Assembly: GCA_938015435.1 (NCBI GenBank)
Contig: CALLPN010000003.1
Coordinates: forward strand, 426,803-490,802
DNA: 64,000 nucleotides
Source: an uncultured Saprospiraceae bacterium
GTDB taxonomy: Bacteria; Bacteroidota; Bacteroidia; Chitinophagales; Saprospiraceae
Direction of reading: 5' to 3'
Part shown: positions 18,519-26,621 of the stretch, one piece after another
Position numbering within the stretch: the first letter of the stretch is position 1
How the letters are laid out: each line of letters begins with the position of its first letter
Notes under the pieces: generated by a model
What the model saw: the letters and a program-made list of their open reading frames with translations, nothing else
Databases searched by the model: none
What the model was told of the DNA's origin: nothing
Translations under genes and position numbers: made by a program

Positions 18519-19397
18519 TTATTCAAATGGTGAAAAATTCAAGTCTTCTAGCTCTTTTACTTTTGTTTCAGAATAACATTTTAGACTTTGGGCCTTTTTT
18601 AATGATTTGTATATTTTTTCAAGCGAAATGTTTCTGTTGTTGGGTTCTACATTAGTACACGTTCTAATAATTTTCTTAATTACTTTAGGAGTGATATCTA
18701 ATTCACTTTTTACTTTATTACACACGAATATTCTTTGATTAGTAGCGGATGGTAAATCATTTTTGGAAGTAATGGTAAACGGCCTTTCATTGTTAAATAA
18801 TTCGTGAAGTATCATGCCCAAAGAGTATATATCACTTTTGATTGTTGCTTTTCCACTGGTTATATGTTCTGGTGATTTGTAAAAATCTGTCGCAATTTTA
18901 ACTCCCTTAGTATTGTTAATAGGTGGATTGTAAATGTTAATCAATAGTGGAGTTAATTTTTTTGTCTCATTTCTGATAAGTACGTTAAATGGATTTAGAT
19001 CACCTAAAGTAACTTGGATGCCGTGTAAACACTTAATACTCTTTACTAGCTGTTTAGCAATGTATATTTTGTCTAAATAGTTTAATTTGTTATTGTGGAT
19101 ATAGTAGCTTAGTGTATTGTCAAAATTTGATTGTATTACACAAGCAATTTGCTTTTCTTTTTGGCTTTTGTATTTTATAATTGTATTTTCGGATACAATT
19201 GATTTGGTCTTTATTTGTTGAACTATTTTTTGTTCTTTCTGAAGTAATTTCCCTTTATCATCGATAGAGGTCTTTATGATTACATTTTTGGATGTATTAA
19301 GATCAATGGCCTTATAGACTATGTAATTTCCTATGAGCAGTCTCGAATTTTTCGAGTCGCTTAATTCATATCTCGCCATGTCTCTTTTGTCAAGCAT
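18519..19397 (-). CDS. Protein-kinase-fold protein, probably a pseudokinase
   Basis: A 292-residue protein with a eukaryotic-type protein kinase fold. Visible are the beta-3 lysine (NVIIK, Lys42), a possible alpha-C Glu55, the catalytic loop LGDLNPFNVLI (Asp133, Asn138), an SPE in place of APE (175-177) and the alpha-F segment KSDIYSLGMILHELF (Asp189). Key residues are missing. There is no glycine-rich loop, the catalytic-loop Lys is Asn135, and the DFG metal motif is Asn-Ile-Tyr (154-156). Without the DFG Asp, normal Mg-ATP catalysis is doubtful, so a pseudokinase role is the main reading. It has no membrane segment, and it starts the second transcript of the cluster behind the box at 19474. 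Confidence 0.72.
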   Translation of the reverse strand: MLDKRDMARYELSDSKNSRLLIGNYIVYKAIDLNTSKNVIIKTSIDDKGKLLQKEQKIVQQIKTKSIVSENTIIKYKSQKEKQIACVIQSNFDNTLSYYIHNNKLNYLDKIYIAKQLVKSIKCLHGIQVTLGDLNPFNVLIRNETKKLTPLLINIYNPPINNTKGVKIATDFYKSPEHITSGKATIKSDIYSLGMILHELFNNERPFTITSKNDLPSATNQRIFVCNKVKSELDITPKVIKKIIRTCTNVEPNNRNISLEKIYKSLKKAQSLKCYSETKVKELEDLNFSPFE

Positions 19398-19473
19398 TAA
19401 TTTTATTTTGTTCTTTAGTAAAGCGCCTGTTTTGCTAATGTAAATCTATGTTAGAGTTCAGTTGAATTAAGAT

Positions 19474-19481
19474 CAAACCTA
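19474..19481 (-). promoter_or_regulatory. -7 promoter box (TAGGTTTG) for the kinase-fold gene
   Basis: An exact TAnnTTTG match on the minus strand, giving a leader of about 70 bases to the start at 19397. It suggests that the kinase-fold, zinc-ribbon, Ca-loop and barrel genes form one transcript separable from the histidine-kinase genes. Confidence 0.5.
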
Positions 19482-19532
19482 TAATTGAAATGATCTAATC
19501 TATATTCGTTATCGTTTATTAATTATTAGTAA

Positions 19533-20258
19533 TTATATTTTGGTAAGTTTTTCTAATAGTAATTCCTTTTTTCGTACTGATACTGCAATGTTTTCTCCGG
19601 TAGTCAATACTATCACGCCTTCTTTGTTGTAGTTGTCAGCGTAGTCTAGGTTGACCACGTAGGATTGATGACATCTGACAAAATTGTCTGGCAATGATTT
19701 CTCGTATTCTTTGATATTCTTTGATGTTATAAAATGTCGTCCATCTGCCAAATAGAAGTTTGTATATCCTGAATCAGATTTGCAATATAGAAGGTCAGAA
19801 AATCTTACTATTTGATATTTGTCTTGGAACCTAAGTACTATTTTATCTGATTTACTGACAAGTGATGTTTTACTAATAGCTAATCTTTCTTTTATTAAAT
19901 TATCTTGAGTAAGATCAATCTTTGAGATCGCTTCTTCTAACTCGTCAGAGGATATAGGCTTTAGTAAGTAATCTATTGCACCTGCTTTCAACGCTTGCAA
20001 TGCATATTCATGGTACGCGGTTATGAATATGACATTTAATCCTTCCAGTTCTATTTTGTCAAGAAAATCAAACCCAGTTCCGTCTGGAAGATTTATATCA
20101 AGGAGTATTAAGTCGGGTTTCGTAGCGTTAGTTACTATTAGCGCCTCCGCAACACTTTCGCATTCACCAATAACCTCTATATTACTGTGATCCAGTAACA
20201 TGCTTTTGAGCCCTTTTCGAACGAAAGGTTCGTCATCTATTATTATTGTCTTAATCAT
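19533..20258 (-). CDS. LytTR-family response regulator
   Basis: A 241-residue response regulator from the ATG at 20258. The receiver domain (about 1-118) has the acidic pair Asp8/Asp9, phosphoacceptor Asp54 in DLILLDINLPDG and the switch residues Thr (FITAYHEYAL, about 82) and Lys (LLKPIS, about 104). The C-terminal LytTR DNA-binding domain (about 140-235) has KIVLRFQDKYQIVRFSDLLY and the NFVRCHQSYVVNLDYAD segment. The frame opens upstream at 20300, but the extra residues are polar and would extend deeper into the kinase gene. The 20258 start overlaps the kinase stop by eight bases, a normal translational coupling. It is the natural partner of the LytS-like kinase upstream. Confidence 0.92.
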   Translation of the reverse strand: MIKTIIIDDEPFVRKGLKSMLLDHSNIEVIGECESVAEALIVTNATKPDLILLDINLPDGTGFDFLDKIELEGLNVIFITAYHEYALQALKAGAIDYLLKPISSDELEEAISKIDLTQDNLIKERLAISKTSLVSKSDKIVLRFQDKYQIVRFSDLLYCKSDSGYTNFYLADGRHFITSKNIKEYEKSLPDNFVRCHQSYVVNLDYADNYNKEGVIVLTTGENIAVSVRKKELLLEKLTKI

Positions 20259-21690
20259 GTTTTCTGTTTGTTGGGATGTTGATTTGGACTCTGGTTCCAT
20301 TGCGATCTTCTCTTTTGGATATCGTTAAAGTACCATTCGATTTCAGTTCTTTATTTAGGCTTGCAATCCGCTCTTTTGTTATAGTTAGAGAGAGAGATTT
20401 TTTGGTTGGATTGATATTCTTAACTTCTGGAGTATAACCTTTTCCATTATCGAGTATTTCACATTTCAACAGTCTATTATCATAGCTCAATTTGATAGTG
20501 ATAAGTCCTTTTTCTTTTATGTCTCTTATTCCGTGCTCTATGGCATTCTCTACGAATGGTTGGATAATCATTGACGGTATATAAATGTCAGATGGATTTA
20601 GAGTATCATCCATTATTAACTGATAATCAAACTTGTCATAGAATCTGAATTGTTGTAAAGCAACATATTCATTAAGTGTCTTGATTTCACTATCTAAAGT
20701 GATGAATTTATTGCTTGTGCTTTCTAGGATGTTATGAATTAGATTAGAGAATTTGTCTAAGTATTTTGATGCTAATTCTTTTTGATCCATAAGTATTTGA
20801 GCATGAATAGCTGTTATGGCATTAAAGATGAAATGTGGATTCATCTGTATGCTTAGCAGTTGTTGTTCTAATTGAACTGAGTTAGCTTCTTGTTGAGATT
20901 TCGAGAATTCAGCTTGAAAATAGAAGGCACCAAAAATGGAAATTAAAATTACTCCTCCTATAAGTAGAATAATAAGTGATTTCGTTAATGTATGTAGTCT
21001 TAACTTTGATTTTTGAGTGATTGCTAGTTTGTCTTGCTGTATCTTATAACTTAGATTAAGTTCGGCGATTTTTTGATCTGTTTCTTTGGCCGCAAATTTC
21101 TGCTGTTCATTGAGATACTTACAAAGTGCTATGTGGGCATACCTCAAATCACCCTTCGCTAGAAAGCAAGAATAGTAACTATATAGAATTTCTTTTATTT
21201 GGTTTTGTTCCAACCCTGTAGAATCAATGAATACGAGATTGTCAATATCTTCTTTTTGGTCAACACTCGTACTGGATTCCACTATTTCATAGTGGCTTAA
21301 TTTCTTAATAATCTCATGTTGTTGAATGGGAAAGTATTTCAAGAGTATTAAATAACCAGCATTGTTCATTTGTTCATACTCTTCATGATTGTTTAACTTT
21401 TTTGCAGTCAGACCAAGTTGTCGATATATGTTAGTTAGAAGTACTGCTTCTCCTTTAGAAAGGTTAGTATGAGATGCGGAATATTGAATTAAAATATTTT
21501 TGTATTTAGTAAAATTAATGTGTATGCTGTCATTATGACCTAAATTTTGAAGGCAGTTATCTATATCTTCTAGATTCCTAAAACTTAGATTTGCTTGCAC
21601 ATATTCTGTGCAGTCCATTTGTGTATTGCCATTCTTAGCGAAGAACAGTATGGATAAAAGTATTATATATTTTAGGATTGTATAATTCAA
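20251..21690 (-). CDS. LytS-like sensor histidine kinase with intact catalytic residues
   Basis: A 479-residue sensor kinase. It has a signal peptide (1-23), a periplasmic helical region (about 25-200) that looks TPR-like, one transmembrane helix (about 237-259), and a cytoplasmic His_kinase domain with phosphoacceptor His286 in IQMNPHFIFNAITAI. It also has the N-box IQPFVENAIEHG (Asn382) and the G1 box ILDNGKGY (Gly416, Gly418). The start codon is TTG at 21690, and the in-frame sequence upstream contains a stop, so no ATG is available. It overlaps the preceding gene by four bases (TTGA), which implies coupled translation with the degenerate kinase. Confidence 0.88.
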   Translation of the reverse strand: MNYTILKYIILLSILFFAKNGNTQMDCTEYVQANLSFRNLEDIDNCLQNLGHNDSIHINFTKYKNILIQYSASHTNLSKGEAVLLTNIYRQLGLTAKKLNNHEEYEQMNNAGYLILLKYFPIQQHEIIKKLSHYEIVESSTSVDQKEDIDNLVFIDSTGLEQNQIKEILYSYYSCFLAKGDLRYAHIALCKYLNEQQKFAAKETDQKIAELNLSYKIQQDKLAITQKSKLRLHTLTKSLIILLIGGVILISIFGAFYFQAEFSKSQQEANSVQLEQQLLSIQMNPHFIFNAITAIHAQILMDQKELASKYLDKFSNLIHNILESTSNKFITLDSEIKTLNEYVALQQFRFYDKFDYQLIMDDTLNPSDIYIPSMIIQPFVENAIEHGIRDIKEKGLITIKLSYDNRLLKCEILDNGKGYTPEVKNINPTKKSLSLTITKERIASLNKELKSNGTLTISKREDRNGTRVQINIPTNRKHD

Positions 21691-23423
21691 TTTAAGTTTA
21701 CTTTAAATGGAATTTGTAATAAGATTCTTGATAGGTTTGAATTTTTTATTTGATCTATTTGAATAGAAGAGTTTTTTCCTATCTCTTCTGAAAGGGAAAT
21801 AAGTCTTTGGTGAACAGTTTTAACTGATTTCGATTTTAATATATCTGCCTTGTTGAATTGTACAGGATTGCTTTCGGAAATATTACTTATTTCACAATCA
21901 AGAATACCATCTTTTTCATACAGTTGAATTTCAATATTCTGAGTGTAAGAGTTGGGAGAAACTTCATTTAATTTAATAATTTGATCTACAAATGGTTGAA
22001 GCATCATAGGCGGAATATATATGTCGGATTGATCCATATCTCGATCAATTTTGAGTTTAAAGTCAAAGGTGTTCTGCTTTTCTATTTGTTTGAGTTGTAA
22101 GTACTTAGTTAAAGTGGACATTTCACTTTCTAAGGAGGTATATTTTTCTCTAGAGTTTTCTAAAATCTGACGTATTAATTTTGAGAATTTGCTTAAGTAA
22201 TCCGCAGCTAATTTGTTATCTCCTTTGTTTATTATTCTTTTTATTGTACTTATAGAATTGATCACAAATTCAGGACTCAATTGAGCCTTTAGGAGCTTCT
22301 GTTTTGTTTGAATGATACTTAACTCTAAGCTTAGTTTTCTTTTTTTGATCTTGAATATCTTGTAAGTGAATAATGCTAAGAAGGATACTATGGTAAGTGT
22401 CAATAGAAGTAACTTTAAGGCGAGTAGGTTTTCTTTATTTTGAGATTTTTGCTCTTCTTTTATAACTAGAGCTTCTTTTTCAAGTGTTACTCTTATTTCA
22501 TTGATATCTGTTATCTGATTGTTAGAAATAAATGAATTAGATGCTTCTTCTTTTTTTACAAATAAAGATTCCACCGAATTAGTCTGATCAAGTAAAGTGT
22601 TATTGGATATCCTTAAATCATAGTATAGATCCTTTAGTTCGTGTTGTATAGGATGTGTTATATAGTATTCACAAGTGTCTAAGTACTGTTTAGTTTTAAG
22701 AATGTTTCCCATTTTATTGTGGGCAAGGGCTACATGATAGAAAGATTGAAATATTTCATTATGCTTTCTAGGATGTTTTCGAGCGACCTGAAGAGAATGT
22801 TCAAAGTAATTAAACTGTAAGTCAATGCTGTCTAGATAGCCATAACACAAAGCAGTGTTGAGGTATAATTCATATCTTAATATTTTACGTGATTCAGCTA
22901 ATTTTATGGCAGTTTTCAAGTAGGTTAAAGCTTCCTCATGTTTACCGCGGACAGTTAAAAGTGCTCCTATATTACCTGAGCAAGTCATGATTCCCATCGT
23001 ATCGTTTATTGCAGCATATAATTCTTTAGCTTCTTTTGATGCGACATAGGCACTATCTATCTCGTGTTCGTAGTAGTGGATCGTAGCTTTTATTAGTCTT
23101 ATTCTGGCTTTAGATTTGGAGGGTACCTCACCTAATTCACCATTTAACTTGTTCCATAGGACTTTTGCGTGCGCATATTTACCTATGTATATATATGACT
23201 GAGTTAGTCTTTCTAAGAGAAATATTTTTTGGTCTGGAAATTTTTTATCCTCGTAGATTTCTTGATTAAGTAATATAATCATCTCCTCATGATGTCTATT
23301 CTGAAATAGGGAGTCTACCAATTCAAGTAACTCTGTTTCATTTTCTTGGGCGTTTACCCGAACGCTCAAAAGTACAATTACACCTATCGTAACTAGAAGA
23401 GATATGTTTTTAAATGCTTGCAA
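21687..23423 (-). CDS. Degenerate sensor histidine kinase (pseudo-histidine-kinase) with TPR region
   Basis: A 578-residue protein built like its downstream neighbour: signal peptide (1-25), TPR-like periplasmic helices (about 30-290), one transmembrane helix (about 333-354) and a His_kinase-like domain. The catalytic residues are lost. The phosphoacceptor motif reads LSPEFVINS with Glu385 where His belongs. The N-box reads LQPFVDQIIKL with Gln481 for Asn, and the G1 box EISNISES has no Asp-x-Gly-x-Gly. The frame is otherwise intact over its full length, so it is a maintained pseudokinase rather than a decaying gene. Translation starts with TTG at 23423, after an in-frame stop. The intact kinase follows with a 4-base overlap. 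Confidence 0.85.
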   Translation of the reverse strand: MQAFKNISLLVTIGVIVLLSVRVNAQENETELLELVDSLFQNRHHEEMIILLNQEIYEDKKFPDQKIFLLERLTQSYIYIGKYAHAKVLWNKLNGELGEVPSKSKARIRLIKATIHYYEHEIDSAYVASKEAKELYAAINDTMGIMTCSGNIGALLTVRGKHEEALTYLKTAIKLAESRKILRYELYLNTALCYGYLDSIDLQFNYFEHSLQVARKHPRKHNEIFQSFYHVALAHNKMGNILKTKQYLDTCEYYITHPIQHELKDLYYDLRISNNTLLDQTNSVESLFVKKEEASNSFISNNQITDINEIRVTLEKEALVIKEEQKSQNKENLLALKLLLLTLTIVSFLALFTYKIFKIKKRKLSLELSIIQTKQKLLKAQLSPEFVINSISTIKRIINKGDNKLAADYLSKFSKLIRQILENSREKYTSLESEMSTLTKYLQLKQIEKQNTFDFKLKIDRDMDQSDIYIPPMMLQPFVDQIIKLNEVSPNSYTQNIEIQLYEKDGILDCEISNISESNPVQFNKADILKSKSVKTVHQRLISLSEEIGKNSSIQIDQIKNSNLSRILLQIPFKVNLN

Positions 23424-23962
23424 TTACTTGATCTTTTAAAACCTATTTGGTTTGTATATTATGAAAGTTTCATATATCAGTCCAACAACTGTTAATCGCC
23501 AACTAGACGACAAAAAAACGCAAATGCCTTATTTGCAATTGTGTTCATAGTTATGTCAGATAGACCTTGGTTATTTCTATGCCCTTCAGAGGGCAATTTG
23601 TTATTCAAAAATATCCCACCATTATGTTTCATTTGGATCTAAAGTATATATGACATACCGTAAGTCATATTCGGCGGTGTTGAGTACAGATGTGTTTAGT
23701 TGCTATTAGCTTGTTATAAGCTCTTAGGATTCGTTATTTGACGCTTTAATAATTAAGAAATGGTTATTTTAGATAAGAGTGGTTTGGATCTTGTAGGTAT
23801 AGATATATGTATTGCATCCTTTTATGTGGAAGGGTTGGGTAGCATAGATACATGATCGTATGTAAGTACTTTGAGTTGAGTACATTCGGATGATTCTTAA
23901 ACTTTGTTGGGGCATTAGAGATTATATTGTTTCTAATGATTGATTGGAACTAAATACTTGAA
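23424..23962. other. Intergenic region between divergent transcripts
   Basis: About 540 bases between the minus-strand signalling cluster and cinA. It contains two clean stem-loops, GCAAAT/ATTTGC at 23520-23536 and TGCCCT/AGGGCA at 23580-23595, the second followed by a T-rich stretch. No gene and no perfect TAnnTTTG box are visible, although TAAACTTTG near 23908 is close. Confidence 0.45.
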
Positions 23963-25213
23963 ATGAAAGCAACTATTCTTACAATTGGTGATGAAATACT
24001 GATCGGACAAATTATCGATACCAATGCGGTTTGGATGTCTCAGAAGCTTACAGCAATGGGTATTTCAGTCGTTGAGCGACTAACTGTATCTGACGAACAT
24101 GGAGCGATAGTAGATGGTATCAGCCATTGTCTTAAAGTATCCGATATAGTACTGATGACAGGAGGATTAGGCCCTACTAAGGACGATATTACTAAAGTAG
24201 CCATTGCACATTACCTTAAGGTGGGTATGCAATATCACGAGGAGGTATTTGATAGAATCAAAGAGATTTTTGCCCCTAGAAACATACCCTTGACAGAGGC
24301 ACACAAAGATCAGTGCTACCTTCCAGAGAATGTTGAGATTTTGACAAATTCTATGGGTACAGCTCCTGGTATGCTTTGGCACCATGAAGGAAAGCAAATT
24401 GTATCTATGCCAGGTGTTCCTTATGAGATGAAGGCTATTATGTCGGAAGAGTTACTTCCAAGGTTAGATCTTAGATTAGACAAAAAGGTAATCCTACATA
24501 AGACCATAATGACCGCGGGAATGGGTGAGTCTAGTATTGCGGATAGGCTAGACGATATTATAGAACGTTTTGATGATGAATTATCAATAGCTTATTTGCC
24601 AGGATTATCTCAAGTTCGACTGCGCATAACTGCCAAAGGTGATGATGAGACACTACTGCAATCCAAATTGGATCAATCGGTATTGGACGTTAGCGAGCGG
24701 ATAAGCGATGTGATTTATGGGTATAATGAAATTTCTCTTCAGCAGGCATTGCAACAGTTGTGTATTGAAAAAGGGATTACTATTGGAACCGCAGAAAGCT
24801 GCACGGGTGGGCATCTATCCCATTTGATTACTTCTGTATCTGGCTCGTCAGCTTATTATCAGGGATCTGCCATTACATATAGTAATGCACTTAAGCGAAA
24901 AATGCTAGGAGTGAAAGAGGAGACACTCAAGGCTCATGGAGCGGTAAGCGAGCAGGTGGTAGAAGAGATGGTAAAAGGAGCTTTAGAGGTATTAGAAGTA
25001 GATGTTGCGGTGGCGCTTTCTGGAGTAGCTGGACCGAGTGGTGGTACAGTCGACAAACCTGTAGGTACAGTTTGTATAGCTGTCGGTTCGCATGGTGTGA
25101 CTTATACACGAACTATACTAGCTTCCAAAGACCGGACTAAAAACATTGCTTATGCTAGTAATCAAGCATTGAATATGCTCAGAAAATACGTTTTGCAGGC
25201 TAAAATAAGTTAA
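23963..25213 (+). CDS. cinA: CinA-family protein (nicotinamide-nucleotide amidohydrolase type)
   Basis: A 416-residue two-domain CinA. The N-terminal MoCF/COG1058 domain (about 1-250) includes the start segment ILTIGDEILIGQIIDTN, TGGLGPTKDDITKVA (about 68-82) and MPGVPYEMKAIM (about 152-163). The C-terminal PncC domain (about 255-416) includes GTAESCTGGHLSHLITSVSG (about 274-293) and the YSNALKRKMLGV segment. PncC domains hydrolyse NMN to nicotinic acid mononucleotide, and the N-terminal domain is an ADP-ribose pyrophosphatase in characterised CinA. The role is NAD salvage and repair, not competence as such. The stop codon overlaps the promoter box of the next gene. Confidence 0.92.
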   Translation: MKATILTIGDEILIGQIIDTNAVWMSQKLTAMGISVVERLTVSDEHGAIVDGISHCLKVSDIVLMTGGLGPTKDDITKVAIAHYLKVGMQYHEEVFDRIKEIFAPRNIPLTEAHKDQCYLPENVEILTNSMGTAPGMLWHHEGKQIVSMPGVPYEMKAIMSEELLPRLDLRLDKKVILHKTIMTAGMGESSIADRLDDIIERFDDELSIAYLPGLSQVRLRITAKGDDETLLQSKLDQSVLDVSERISDVIYGYNEISLQQALQQLCIEKGITIGTAESCTGGHLSHLITSVSGSSAYYQGSAITYSNALKRKMLGVKEETLKAHGAVSEQVVEEMVKGALEVLEVDVAVALSGVAGPSGGTVDKPVGTVCIAVGSHGVTYTRTILASKDRTKNIAYASNQALNMLRKYVLQAKIS

Positions 25214-25218
25214 CTTTG
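25211..25218 (+). promoter_or_regulatory. -7 promoter box (TAACTTTG) overlapping the cinA stop
   Basis: An exact TAnnTTTG match whose TAA is the stop codon of cinA, 60 bases before the E2 start at 25278. The E2 gene can therefore be transcribed separately from cinA. Confidence 0.55.
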
Positions 25219-25277
25219 CACTCGATTTTGGAGGGATACGAGAGTATTTCAATTTTAATAACTACAAACTGGGAAAA

Positions 25278-26621
25278 ATGGCTAAAGTAGAGTTAATCAT
25301 GCCTAAAATGGGCGAAAGTATCATGGAAGCGACGATCCTTAACTGGACTAAGAGTGTAGGTGATACGATTGATCTAGATGAGACTGTACTCGAGATAGCA
25401 ACTGATAAAGTAGATTCTGAAATTCCTTCCCCAGTGGCAGGTGTTTTATCTGAGATACTATTCGAAGTAGATGCAGTTGTACCTATTGGGACTGTGATAG
25501 CCATCATAGCAACAGAAGGCGAAAGCGCATCATCACCTAGTCCAGCGGTAGTAGAGGCTCCAGCCGCAGCATCTGCTGCACCAATAGTAAAGGTAGTGCA
25601 AGCAAAAGCAGCTCCAGTGGCTTCAGTTGCAGCAACTTCTTCATCGAGTCATGGAGACTCAGTAGATAGTAAGAGATTTTACTCCCCTTTAGTAAAAAAT
25701 ATAGCTTCGTCTGAAGGAATTCCGCTTTCTGAATTGGAATCTGTATCGGGTACAGGTTCAAAAGGCAGATTGACCAAGAAAGATATACTGGCATATGTTG
25801 CGAATAGAAGCGGTGCACCAGTAATCCAAGCGACTTCGCAAGTAGTAACACAAAATAATTTAGCGGCACCAAAAGCAAAATCTGCTCCATCAAGCAGTGT
25901 TAGTACTTCTGGTAATGTAGAGATTATCGAGATGGATCGTATGCGTAAGTTGATAGCTGACCATATGGTAATGAGTAAGCACACTTCTCCTCACGTGACA
26001 TCATTTGTGGAGGCAGATGTAACTAACCTAGTAAATTGGAGAAACTCTGTCAAAGGAGACTTCATAAAAACACATGGAGAGAAAATTACATTTACGCCTA
26101 TATTCGTAGAAGCAGTAGTGAAAGCCATAAAAGATTATCCGGGTGTAAATGCATCCGTAGATGGTACGAGTATTATTCTGAAAAAAGATATTAACATAGG
26201 TATGGCGGCAGCTCTACCTAGTGGAAACCTAATCGTACCTGTTATTAAGAACGCAGATAGCCTCAATATGGTTGGTCTTACTAAGAAAGTAAATGATCTA
26301 GCCAATAGAGCCCGATCAAATAAACTATCCCCTTCTGACATTCAGGGAGGAACTTTTACCCTTACTAATGTAGGTACATTTGGAAATGTAATGGGGACAC
26401 CTATTATCAATCAACCTCAAGTAGCTATATTAGCAGTCGGAGCCATCCGCAAAAAACCAGCAGTATTAGAAACAGAATATGGAGATGTCATTGCCATCAG
26501 GCAGATGATGTTTTTGTCATTATCGTACGACCATAGAGTAGTAGATGGCATGCTTGGAGGATCTTTCCTCAGAAGAATAGCCGACTATCTGGAACAGTTC
26601 GATGTAGATCAAAAAATATAA
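25278..26621 (+). CDS. 2-oxo acid dehydrogenase E2 component (dihydrolipoamide acyltransferase)
   Basis: A 447-residue E2. One lipoyl domain (about 2-80) carries the lipoylated lysine in ATDKVDSE (Lys44). An Ala/Pro/Val-rich linker follows, then a peripheral subunit-binding domain (about 134-176) with FYSPLVKNIA and KGRLTKKDILAYV. After a second linker comes the catalytic domain (about 215-447), with the active-site motif SYDHRVVDG near the C-terminus. The sequence fits branched-chain or general 2-oxoacid E2 proteins, so the substrate is not decided here. The fused E1 gene at 41444 is a possible partner. The stop codon shares one base with the next ATG (TAATG), a sign of translational coupling. 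Confidence 0.92.
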   Translation: MAKVELIMPKMGESIMEATILNWTKSVGDTIDLDETVLEIATDKVDSEIPSPVAGVLSEILFEVDAVVPIGTVIAIIATEGESASSPSPAVVEAPAAASAAPIVKVVQAKAAPVASVAATSSSSHGDSVDSKRFYSPLVKNIASSEGIPLSELESVSGTGSKGRLTKKDILAYVANRSGAPVIQATSQVVTQNNLAAPKAKSAPSSSVSTSGNVEIIEMDRMRKLIADHMVMSKHTSPHVTSFVEADVTNLVNWRNSVKGDFIKTHGEKITFTPIFVEAVVKAIKDYPGVNASVDGTSIILKKDINIGMAAALPSGNLIVPVIKNADSLNMVGLTKKVNDLANRARSNKLSPSDIQGGTFTLTNVGTFGNVMGTPIINQPQVAILAVGAIRKKPAVLETEYGDVIAIRQMMFLSLSYDHRVVDGMLGGSFLRRIADYLEQFDVDQKI

